This document shows positions 1 through 6,163 of a stretch of DNA of 6,163 bases, piece after piece (position 1 is the stretch's first letter; each line of letters opens with the position of its first letter). The notes under the pieces are model-generated. The model searched no databases. It saw only the letters and a list, made by a program, of their open reading frames with translations, and had not been told where the DNA came from. The DNA is from Chitinophagaceae bacterium (lineage in GTDB: Bacteria; Bacteroidota; Bacteroidia; Chitinophagales; Chitinophagaceae). The translations under genes and the position numbers were made by a program. The stretch lies in assembly GCA_025362915.1 (NCBI GenBank), contig JANYEU010000330.1, positions 1-6,163 of the forward strand, written 5' to 3'.

Positions 1-367
1 TAGCCTTAAAATTTACCACATCTCCCATAACCTGATGGCTACTCTCTTTTTCCATTTCGCAGCCACTTCCCAATGCTTTCACCCTGTTGCCACCCGCTTG
101 AACATTTACCTGCACAGCCACAGCCCTATAAGCAGCCACCATCAAAGCCTTCTTTATGTTCTTCGTTGTGGTGTCTGCCTCATCGCCGTGTGCACTGGCA
201 GCCAAGGCTGGGTCGTAAGCAGCTTTGGCCGAAACCAATGCCGCTAATGGGGCAACCATTGTAAAATCGGGGTTTCCAGTATTACCTCCTATCGCCGCAC
301 CGGCAGCGGTTGAAACACCATCATCAGTATGTGTACTTATATCTGTTATAACTTGTGTTGCTTCCAT
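1..367 (-). CDS. Partial small Bacteroidota protein of unknown function (N-terminal 122 codons)
   Basis: This minus-strand reading frame starts at the ATG at 367-365 and stays open to the window edge, so the C-terminus is missing. An in-frame TAA lies three codons upstream (…TAA ACA ATT ATG), so this is the earliest possible ATG; no Shine-Dalgarno is visible, which is normal for Bacteroidota. The protein begins MEATQVITDISTHTDDG and contains GNPDFTMVAPLAALVSAKAA (residues about 32-51), then a hydrophilic stretch with TTTKNIKKALMVAAYRAVAV, then VQAGGNRVKALGSGCEMEKE. From memory, this order of motifs (GN-x-x-F-x-x-P, a long Ala-rich helix, K-N-x-x-K/R, then V-x-x-x-x-x-G and SG-x-x-x-x-K) resembles a Bacteroidota family of about 200 aa whose C-terminal part is sometimes annotated fibronectin type III. 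Its function is unknown. No signal peptide or membrane segment is visible. By a rough hand count it is near 49% G+C, clearly richer than the PKD gene. The start and reading frame are well supported; the family call is inference. Confidence 0.75.
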   Translation of the reverse strand, partial: MEATQVITDISTHTDDGVSTAAGAAIGGNTGNPDFTMVAPLAALVSAKAAYDPALAASAHGDEADTTTKNIKKALMVAAYRAVAVQVNVQAGGNRVKALGSGCEMEKESSHQVMGDVVNFKA

Positions 368-412
368 AATTGTTTATTTAATAATTTTTTAAAACTTTTT
401 TGTTCTCATTAA

Positions 413-580
413 ATGGGTACATTTTATCGCAAGATGGGTATATTTTGTGACGAAATGGGTACACTTTGCGACAGGATGGGTACATTTTGTTGCTAAATGG
501 GTACATTTTACAACGAGATGTATACACTTTGCGACGGGATGGGTACATTTTACGGCAAAATGGGTACATTCCGTAAGGGG
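413..580. repeat. Tandem array of eight 21-bp units with a 13-bp conserved core
   Basis: Eight head-to-tail units of exactly 21 bp start at 413, 434, 455, 476, 497, 518, 539 and 560. Each opens with the core ATGGGTACATTTT: units 1, 4, 5 and 7 match it perfectly, units 2 and 3 differ by one base, unit 6 has ATGTATACACTTT, and unit 8 has ATGGGTACATTCC. Positions 14-17 and 19-21 vary from unit to unit, while position 18 is C in seven of eight. Units 3 and 6 share an ACACTTTGCGAC segment. The array lies 45 bp upstream of the left gene's start codon. A 21-bp period is about two helical turns, so all cores would face the same side of the helix, as in iteron-like or regulator-binding arrays. An alternative is the multiple terminal repeats of an IS21-like element, but no transposase is present here. 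The repeat is certain; its role is unknown. Confidence 0.95.
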
Positions 581-602
581 AGGCATACCAAATACGCCTC
601 CC
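578..602. repeat. Palindrome abutting the 21-bp array
   Basis: The arms GGGAGGC (578-584) and GCCTCCC (596-602) are perfectly complementary. Inside them, one mismatched pair is followed by TA/TA pairing around a CCAAA loop. The left arm overlaps the last bases of the eighth 21-bp unit, so the palindrome marks the edge of the array. Neither side carries a T-run, so it does not look like an intrinsic terminator. It could be the boundary of a larger mobile or repeated unit, or a protein-binding site. Confidence 0.6.
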
Positions 603-682
603 TATCCCGCTGGTGGAACGTATAAAATGAGGTGAGAGAAGTGGAAAATGCCTGTAGCGTAGGCTTTAAAAGTGATTTTTTC

Positions 683-715
683 AAGGAAGGTTTCGCTGGA
701 AGCAAAGCCTTCCTT
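683..715. repeat. Hairpin repeat, copy 1
   Basis: AAGGAAGG at 683-690 pairs with CCTTCCTT at 708-715. The stem continues inward through TTTCGCT against AGCAAAG, with one T:G wobble and one C:A mismatch, closing on a GGA loop. The total is a 15-bp stem with a 3-nt loop. The sequence is almost the same as the copy at 784-816 and is likewise followed by AGC. A run of T precedes it on the plus strand, but neither strand has a T-tract on its downstream side, so it is not a standard terminator. It is best described as a dispersed palindromic (REP/MITE-like) element. Confidence 0.8.
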
Positions 716-783
716 AGCGGCAAACGAATAACTGGCAATTGTAAACATGTAAGAAGTGTGAGTAATGAAACTTTTAGATTTTG

Positions 784-816
784 AAGGAAGGTTTCGCTCA
801 AAGCGAAGCCTTCCTT
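784..816. repeat. Hairpin repeat, copy 2
   Basis: This is the second copy of the element at 683-715, starting 101 bp further on in the same orientation. The arms AAGGAAGGTTTCGCT (784-798) and AGCGAAGCCTTCCTT (802-816) pair along all 15 positions with a single T:G wobble, around a CAA loop. Compared with copy 1 the inner arm carries G instead of A, which restores a Watson-Crick pair, and the loop differs. A better-kept stem with a changed loop suggests the structure is what is conserved. No T-tract follows on either strand. Confidence 0.8.
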
Positions 817-886
817 AGCCGCCTGTCCCCCTTAACCGAGTGCAATGTAGGAATTGTGTGGGAAAGGACGACATTAAATTATTTTT

Positions 887-932
887 TTAAAAAATTGGGA
901 TGAGGTTACATAAAAGTATCTCCTCATCCCAA
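887..932 (-). terminator. Intrinsic terminator of the PKD-repeat gene
   Basis: Read on the minus strand, the 11-bp arm TTGGGATGAGG (932-922) is followed by a 16-nt loop and the perfect complement CCTCATCCCAA (905-895), then six T residues (894-889). It begins about 40 bp after the TAA stop of the large gene, in the expected orientation for ending that transcript. On the plus strand the stem is not followed by a T-run, so it would act in one direction only. Confidence 0.88.
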
Positions 933-972
933 CTCCATGTTGTTTATTTAGCAATCATCCCAAAAACAAATC

Positions 973-3900
973 TTACCTGATTAACACCACTGTTCCTTTT
1001 TGTGGAGGTAAGGTTTCGCCAGTATCACAAACCGCCTCTATCAAATATACATAAGTGCCGGGAGGAGCTTTTGACCCATAGATGGTGCCGTTCCAACCAG
1101 CAGTTTTATCATTAATCTGAATATTATTCTTTTCAAAAACTTTACCGCCAAACCTATTATATATGATAAAGTGGTTAACTATCCTGATGCCACGACCCAG
1201 GGGATAAAACACATTATTTATATTTTCGGCAGGGGTGAACGCAGTAGGAATAAATAGGGATTGGGAACACAGCAATGATATTTTTAAATTGGCTGTATCT
1301 GTGCAGCCATATTTGTTTGCTGCAATAACAGTGTAGGTAATATCGGTTCGAGGAGTACTTACCGGGGTTGCGCAATTGGTACAACTTAGGTACGTTGCCG
1401 GCGACCATTGATAAGAAACCACATCGGGCGAGACATTGGATTGCAATTGCACCACAGAACCTGTAAGCAATGAAAGTGTATCGCGGGTGGTGATGGTTGG
1501 GTAACCTTGCAATGTTACTTTAATATTTGCTGTATCAATAAAACAGAGGTTTGTTCGTTCTACCGAGTAAGTTGTTGGAGATATTACGGGCTTAATAGTA
1601 GGGCTTGAACTATTTAAATCTCCCGCTTTTATGGTAGCAATATCCGCAAGCCATCTATAAGAATCTCCACCAAAAACAGGGAGTTGTATAGACATTCCTT
1701 TACATACAAAAGTATCTGTAAGTGGCGTGATTGGTAAATGCTTTACCACATTAATGATGGTAGAGTCGGTGTTTTTGCAGCCATATTTGTTAGTAACATT
1801 CACAATATATTTGGTTGTATCCTTTGGCTGAACAGATATGGTAGAGTCGTTAATGAATGTTCCTTTTGGAAACCATACGTAATTGTTCTTACTACCATCA
1901 CTTGCAGTAAGTGTATCCTTAATTCCAACACAAACCTTGTTAGTATTTGCTATCAATCCTATATAAGGTTTTGGATTTACTACGAGGGGTATTTTAGTGG
2001 TATCGAAGCAATTATTTAACTGCGTAATTAAAAATACAGTATCGTTAAAGACTGAGTCTTTACCAGTGGTGAAATACACAGGTTTTGGATTCTGCAATAT
2101 GGATGAATCACCATTACCAAATTTCCAAAGCCATGCTACACTATCGGTTTTATTTACAACAGAGCCCGTAAATGTTGCTGCAATGCTATCGCAAATTTTT
2201 ACAGGACCTGTAATGGTACCCCTAGCCGATCTTACAATAGAAATGGTATCTGTAAAACTGGCAACGCAACCTGCAATGGATGTTACTTGCTGGGTAACGG
2301 GGTATTTTCCTAAAGTATAGAAAAATTTGGGGTTGGCTAAATTGGAAGTGTCTTTTGCATTACCGGTTCCAAAATTCCAATGATATACCAAAGGAGATTG
2401 GAGAGAATCGACAGAAAGGCTATGTATCGTGGATGCAAAAGAAACAGTTCCGGTATCGCAGATAGGGTTAATGTTTGGAGCAAAAGAAGTATGGAGGGTA
2501 TCTATCAAAATTCTGTAGGGATAAAAGAAGGAACTCTGACACCCATTACTATCAATCAATGCCACATTTGGCGTATATAAACCTGGGAATGTATATAAGT
2601 GTGATTCTATGGAATCCTTGGAATTTTTTATTACAACACCATCGCCAAAATCCCAAGTATAAGATAACGTATTAGATTCTGTAACAGAAAAATTAACCGA
2701 TGTTGGCACGCAACCCTTTGCAATATCTGTATGCAATTTTGCCAATGTACCTTTAATAACCAAGGTATCTGAAAGGGAATCTATTAACTGATTGTTTTTG
2801 TAGGCGTATAATGTAACAACATAACTACCGGCCAGCGTATACGTGTGGCTTGCAATAGTATCTGTAGTGATGCCACTTCCCGAACTACCATCCCCAAACT
2901 CCCATCTTATCTTATCAGCATTTATAGAATGGCTTGTAAAGGAAGCAACAAGTGGGGGGCAAGCATTCCCAACTCCAATGTAGTTAGTTGTATAACTAAA
3001 CAATGCAAAAACATCTTTTATGCGAACAAGTTTTACAATTGTGTCCGTACAACCATCGTTGGGGTCTGCAGCAATGAGCATTACGGTATCAGTTAAAGTG
3101 GTAGGATAAAAGATACTGATATTTGACTGTTTATTTGTGGTAAACCCATTACTTGTAAACGTCCATTTATAATTGACCTGATTATCTTCAAATGCATTTG
3201 TTAAATTTATAAAGTTGGCACTATCCTTTGCAATAATATAGGTTGGAGTCCATGTAAAGTTTGCTTTTGGCCCTTTTGGTATGGCTGTATCTCCATTACT
3301 GGTTTGTGCAAAACATCCATCCTTATCAATTACTTTTAAATAATTAAGATACCTGCCTGGTGTAGGATAAATATGGGATACAGATGCATTTGTTGAAGAT
3401 GTATCAAAAGTTCTATCACCAAAACTCCAAATCCATTTAACAATTGGAATACCAAAAGTTGATTGGGAGTTATCATTAAACGTTATGGGCAGTTTAAAAC
3501 ATTCCTTCGGATTTGCGATGGTATATGCCGGTATCGGACCTTTGACCTTTACCTTAATAAAATTTGTTGTATCCAGACACCCAAAAACCTTTGATTGAAG
3601 AATTACCCTAAAACTATCATTCCCCAAAGGCAAATTATTCAATGTGCCAAAATATGTATTATAATACCAAGCAGGCTGTTCATCAAAAATTCCACTGAAA
3701 GTAGTCGTGTCTCCCATTTGCCATTTGAATACAACGTAATAATTACTTTTATCATTGATAAATGGATTTTTTTGTAGAGTACTTGTATCAATAGAGACCT
3801 TGATTGAATCATTTTCGCATACGTCAGATACATTAGTACTTAACAGTGGATTTTGTTTTGTAAGTACTACCACATAAAGAGAATCTGTAACCTTACACTG

Positions 3901-5943
3901 ACCATAACTTGCAGTTGTTGTTGTGAGATAAATACCAGTTTTGGGAAAGACATGGAAAATATTATGGATTGAAGTATCTAAATTTAATGACGTAGAATTA
4001 TCTCCAAAGTTGATTGAAGGCGATTGAACAAAACGATAACCAAAATTAAAATTTATTGTATCCCTTGGTCCGTTACAAGTGTAGACAGCAGTATCCGTTA
4101 AAAAGGGTGGGAGGATATAAATATACTTTGGGTAGATAACAGAATCAAAACAAGTTTCGTTGTAAGTAATAAGCTTAATATCATAATAACCCGTATCCTT
4201 GTATAAATGAATTGGGTTCTTATCATGATTAAGTCCAGAACTATCGCCAAAATCCCACGACCAATTGGTTACAGGTGCGGGGGTTTGATCATAGAAATAT
4301 GCTTTCCCACCACAATTTATAGTATCCTTGGTAATAAAACTCGGCACTGGCTTGGCAAATGTTTGAATACTTCTTAACCAGACAGTATCACTACACCCAC
4401 TGGTTGAAGTATAGTCAAGCTCTACTGGAAATATGCCTACAGAACTGTAAATATGGGACGGGGTAGAATCTGTGGAAGTACCCCCATCACCAAAATTCCA
4501 TGAATATGTTTTTATTCCGTTACTTGGCTTTGCAAAAAAATCTACTTTTAATCCTATACAACCAGAAGTATTACTCAGACTATCATTTGACGTACTGGTA
4601 ATAGTAATTGATGACTTTGGTAATACAATTGTGTCTGTAACTGTTGCCACACATCCTGAAGCCTGTTTGCTAAAAAGGGTTAGCAGATAAGTATTGTCAT
4701 TTTTAAAGGTATAATTGACAGATTGAGTTTTTAAAGTATCACTCATTCCCTGAACATTCCAAGCCCATGAGACACCACCGATGGAAGTATCCGTTGCAAT
4801 AACCGAGGTTTTATCACCGCAAGCGGGTAAGATAGTAGTTGCAAATCCAGCTAGTGCCAATGAAGAAACAATGTTAATTTGTTTAAAAGAGCTGTCCTTA
4901 CAAGTCCCGAATGTATTTATTAGTGTTACACCATAACTTCCCGAATTATTAAAAAAATCAGTTGCATTAACTCCATTTATAGGATTTGCATTATTAGAAA
5001 ACAGCCAAGTCGACGAATCTGGAATAGGAGAACTAGTATTGGTAAACTGTATATTAGTTTTTGAACAAGACCCGGATGTAATAAAACTCGACTGAAATAT
5101 TCCATTGAAAACTGGAGTTGTTGAAATTGCAGTATCAGAACAACCATTAGAATTTGTCACTATCAATGAGTCTTGAAAAACCCCCTTAGACGCATATATA
5201 TGAGATGGAGAAAAAATTGTTGATGATGTCAAATCCCCAAACCTCCACAAATAAGTTGCTTGATTTGTATTTGTAGAGTTATTGGTGAATTTCACAGAAT
5301 CGCTGATTTGGCATAGGGAAGTCTTATTTCTGACATAAGAAGCTGTAGGTTTGACTTGAGCATTTATAAAATCTGTTTTAGTTGAACTAGCTATGGCACA
5401 TCCTGAAGTTGACTGTACACTTAGCTTAACTGTATACTTTCCAATAGACGTATATGTATGAGATACAGTTTGCATAGTACTATCTCCATTAACAGTATTC
5501 CCATCGCCAAAATCCCAGAAAAAAGAATTAAGAACTCCATTACCTGGTATAGAAGTGCTCGTAAAAGTTACTTTCATTGGTATACAACCTATACTGTCAC
5601 TAACAATAAAACTTGCTGTTGGATCAAAATATACAGTTATGTCCATCGATTTTACAAACTTAGTTCCATTATCCGTTACAGTTAATGTAACAATATAAGT
5701 TTGTTGATTGATATAAGTAGCTGCTTGATTAATATTACTGTTAGTTATTGAATTCCCATTGCCAAAATTCCAATTATAAGTTGCAAATGGTGAAGCACCA
5801 GTCGTGGTATTGGTAAACGATACAGTAAGTGGGCTACACCCATTGCTTTTATCGACAGAGAAATTAGCTACTACTTGTGCCCCAGATCGATTTATAAGTA
5901 AAATTGCAAAAAAAGCAAGCAGTAGATATTTATAGTTTATCAT
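973..5943 (-). CDS. Giant secreted PKD-repeat protein with a T9SS type-B sorting domain (gliding-motility-associated C-terminal domain)
   Basis: This 1656-aa protein is probably exported by Sec and then moved across the outer membrane by the type IX system, acting at the cell surface as an adhesin-like or structural protein. Its ligand is unknown. I chose the ATG at 5943-5941 because it starts a clear signal peptide (MINYKYLLLAFFAILLINRS, with likely cleavage around GA-Q, residues 21-23). The frame stays open upstream to 6105, but that extension runs into the rRNA terminator. PKD-type repeats have their core Trp (W-x-FGDG or variants) at residues about 58, 143, 233, 313, 395, 482, 563, 644, 741, 839, 927, 1014, 1097, 1189 and 1273; those at 313, 395 and 927 lack the FGDG motif. 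Many open with GC-x-P. Ig-like units follow, with Trp near 1357, 1431 and 1513. Residues about 1563-1656 form the CHU_C-type domain (FIPTAFTP, IYNRFGGKVFE, GWNGT, GTYVYLI, KGTVVLIR at the very end). No enzymatic domain is visible. It is monocistronic, with its own terminator. Confidence 0.95.
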   Translation of the reverse strand: MINYKYLLLAFFAILLINRSGAQVVANFSVDKSNGCSPLTVSFTNTTTGASPFATYNWNFGNGNSITNSNINQAATYINQQTYIVTLTVTDNGTKFVKSMDITVYFDPTASFIVSDSIGCIPMKVTFTSTSIPGNGVLNSFFWDFGDGNTVNGDSTMQTVSHTYTSIGKYTVKLSVQSTSGCAIASSTKTDFINAQVKPTASYVRNKTSLCQISDSVKFTNNSTNTNQATYLWRFGDLTSSTIFSPSHIYASKGVFQDSLIVTNSNGCSDTAISTTPVFNGIFQSSFITSGSCSKTNIQFTNTSSPIPDSSTWLFSNNANPINGVNATDFFNNSGSYGVTLINTFGTCKDSSFKQINIVSSLALAGFATTILPACGDKTSVIATDTSIGGVSWAWNVQGMSDTLKTQSVNYTFKNDNTYLLTLFSKQASGCVATVTDTIVLPKSSITITSTSNDSLSNTSGCIGLKVDFFAKPSNGIKTYSWNFGDGGTSTDSTPSHIYSSVGIFPVELDYTSTSGCSDTVWLRSIQTFAKPVPSFITKDTINCGGKAYFYDQTPAPVTNWSWDFGDSSGLNHDKNPIHLYKDTGYYDIKLITYNETCFDSVIYPKYIYILPPFLTDTAVYTCNGPRDTINFNFGYRFVQSPSINFGDNSTSLNLDTSIHNIFHVFPKTGIYLTTTTASYGQCKVTDSLYVVVLTKQNPLLSTNVSDVCENDSIKVSIDTSTLQKNPFINDKSNYYVVFKWQMGDTTTFSGIFDEQPAWYYNTYFGTLNNLPLGNDSFRVILQSKVFGCLDTTNFIKVKVKGPIPAYTIANPKECFKLPITFNDNSQSTFGIPIVKWIWSFGDRTFDTSSTNASVSHIYPTPGRYLNYLKVIDKDGCFAQTSNGDTAIPKGPKANFTWTPTYIIAKDSANFINLTNAFEDNQVNYKWTFTSNGFTTNKQSNISIFYPTTLTDTVMLIAADPNDGCTDTIVKLVRIKDVFALFSYTTNYIGVGNACPPLVASFTSHSINADKIRWEFGDGSSGSGITTDTIASHTYTLAGSYVVTLYAYKNNQLIDSLSDTLVIKGTLAKLHTDIAKGCVPTSVNFSVTESNTLSYTWDFGDGVVIKNSKDSIESHLYTFPGLYTPNVALIDSNGCQSSFFYPYRILIDTLHTSFAPNINPICDTGTVSFASTIHSLSVDSLQSPLVYHWNFGTGNAKDTSNLANPKFFYTLGKYPVTQQVTSIAGCVASFTDTISIVRSARGTITGPVKICDSIAATFTGSVVNKTDSVAWLWKFGNGDSSILQNPKPVYFTTGKDSVFNDTVFLITQLNNCFDTTKIPLVVNPKPYIGLIANTNKVCVGIKDTLTASDGSKNNYVWFPKGTFINDSTISVQPKDTTKYIVNVTNKYGCKNTDSTIINVVKHLPITPLTDTFVCKGMSIQLPVFGGDSYRWLADIATIKAGDLNSSSPTIKPVISPTTYSVERTNLCFIDTANIKVTLQGYPTITTRDTLSLLTGSVVQLQSNVSPDVVSYQWSPATYLSCTNCATPVSTPRTDITYTVIAANKYGCTDTANLKISLLCSQSLFIPTAFTPAENINNVFYPLGRGIRIVNHFIIYNRFGGKVFEKNNIQINDKTAGWNGTIYGSKAPPGTYVYLIEAVCDTGETLPPQKGTVVLIR

Positions 5944-6005
5944 ATGTTTTTGATAAAAATATAGAATTAGTCTTATAATAGAGAGAAAGAAAAAATTTAT
6001 TTTAC

Positions 6006-6013
6006 CAAAATTA
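6006..6013 (-). promoter_or_regulatory. Possible Bacteroidota -7 element of the PKD gene
   Basis: On the minus strand TAATTTTG matches the Bacteroidota sigma consensus TAnnTTTG exactly. It lies about 60 bp upstream of the chosen ATG and downstream of the rRNA terminator, so it is well placed for a promoter dedicated to the large gene. The expected TTG of the -33 box is not seen at the usual distance of about 19 bp, and this stretch is AT-rich enough for a chance match, so the call is tentative. Confidence 0.35.
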
Positions 6014-6069
6014 GAAATAATCCCCTGGTAAGGTGATTTATCCTTTCTCTTGTTGGTTGTATAGGACAT

Positions 6070-6103
6070 AAAAAAGCCCCAATCAGTTGTTACTGATTGG
6101 GGC
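6070..6103 (-). terminator. Intrinsic terminator of the rRNA operon
   Basis: On the minus strand the arms GCCCCAATCAG (6103-6093) and CTGATTGGGGC (6086-6076) form a perfect 11-bp stem around a 6-nt loop, followed by six T residues (6075-6070). It starts about ten bases after the end of the 5S rRNA. It should separate rRNA transcription from the PKD gene. An open frame continuous with the PKD gene extends through this hairpin, and an automatic caller could wrongly start the protein here. Confidence 0.92.
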
Positions 6104-6113
6104 ATAAAAAATA

Positions 6114-6163
6114 TGGCAACTACCTACTCTCCCGGCATAATGCGAGTACCATCGGCCATGGGG
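6114..6163 (-). rRNA. rrf: 5S ribosomal RNA, 3' part (cut by the window edge)
   Basis: The minus strand reads through GCCGATGGTACTCGCATTAT and then GGGAGAGTAGGTAGTTGCC. These match the conserved 3' half of bacterial 5S rRNA: the GCCGATGGTACT loop E/helix IV region and the GGGAGAGTAGGT segment before the closing helix. About 50 nt are present; the 5' part, and presumably the 23S and 16S genes, lie beyond the right edge. The 3' end is placed from the conserved GCC and is uncertain by a few bases. Confidence 0.93.

Larger units (their letters stand above)
368..972. other. Intergenic region of about 600 bp without a convincing gene
   Basis: This gap separates the start of the left gene from the stop of the PKD gene. 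It contains, from left to right, an AT-rich leader (368-412), eight 21-bp tandem units (413-580), a palindrome (578-602), two copies of a 33-nt hairpin repeat (683-715, 784-816), and the terminator of the PKD gene (887-932). Nothing recognisable was found in 603-682, 720-783 or 821-884. Short open frames exist here on both strands, but they arise because 21 is a multiple of three, or they run through the hairpin repeats. No exact TAnnTTTG promoter for the left gene was found on the minus strand. Confidence 0.7.

Noticed and set aside
35..264. Plus-strand open frames at the left edge
   Set aside because: They are antisense to the left-edge gene, which has a sensible start, a stop just upstream and a protein-like composition.
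413..580. CRISPR array
   Set aside because: The unit is only 21 bp, with a 13-bp core and about 8 variable bases. This is far too short for repeat-plus-spacer, and no cas genes are present.
378..635. Short open frames on both strands giving Cys-Thr-His, Met-Tyr-Pro or Trp-Val-His heptad peptides
   Set aside because: The 21-bp unit is a multiple of three, so several frames stay open through the array on both strands. The peptides are mere readings of the repeat, with no plausible start context or domain.
550..801. An 83-residue minus-strand open frame
   Set aside because: It runs through hairpin copy 1, the palindrome and part of the 21-bp array. Its leucine- and lysine-rich sequence comes from these repeats, and no family resemblance is seen.
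1738..2580. Plus-strand open frames inside the PKD gene
   Set aside because: They are shadows of the long minus-strand gene, whose repeat pattern and C-terminal domain are unmistakable. The antisense peptides have no recognisable features.
5944..6105. N-terminal extension of the PKD protein from an ATG at 6105 or 6069
   Set aside because: Both starts fall in or next to the rRNA terminator hairpin and would bury the signal peptide about 40-55 residues inside the protein.

Overview
The window looks like chromosomal DNA from a member of the Bacteroidota, most likely a Chitinophagaceae- or Sphingobacteriia-like group. Three things point there: a very large secreted PKD-repeat protein that ends in a type IX secretion (T9SS) type-B, gliding-motility-associated C-terminal domain; AT-rich translation starts without Shine-Dalgarno sequences; and a possible Bacteroidota-type -7 box (TAnnTTTG). 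All recognised genes lie on the minus strand, so the window reads biologically from right to left.

Right edge (6070-6163): the 3' end of a 5S rRNA gene, closing an rRNA operon that lies outside the window, followed by a strong intrinsic terminator. Next comes a leader of about 125 bp with a possible -7 element. Then a single giant gene (973-5943, 1656 aa) encodes a secreted protein with a signal peptide, about 15 PKD-type repeats spaced 80-98 residues apart, about three further Ig-like units, and a T9SS sorting domain. A clear intrinsic terminator (887-932) follows its stop codon. The gene appears to be monocistronic.

Middle (368-972): about 600 bp with no convincing gene but with structured DNA. 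It holds two near-identical 33-nt hairpin repeats (683-715 and 784-816), a 7-bp-arm palindrome (578-602), and eight tandem 21-bp units (413-580). Each 21-bp unit has a nearly invariant 13-bp core and a variable tail.

Left edge (1-367): the N-terminal 122 codons of a minus-strand gene that runs off the window. It resembles a small Bacteroidota protein family of unknown function and is visibly more GC-rich than the PKD gene.

I see no complete novel system such as a defence cluster, CRISPR array or transposon. The most unexplained element is the 21-bp array with its neighbouring palindromes, upstream of the left gene. The genes show no sign of acting together beyond sharing an orientation.
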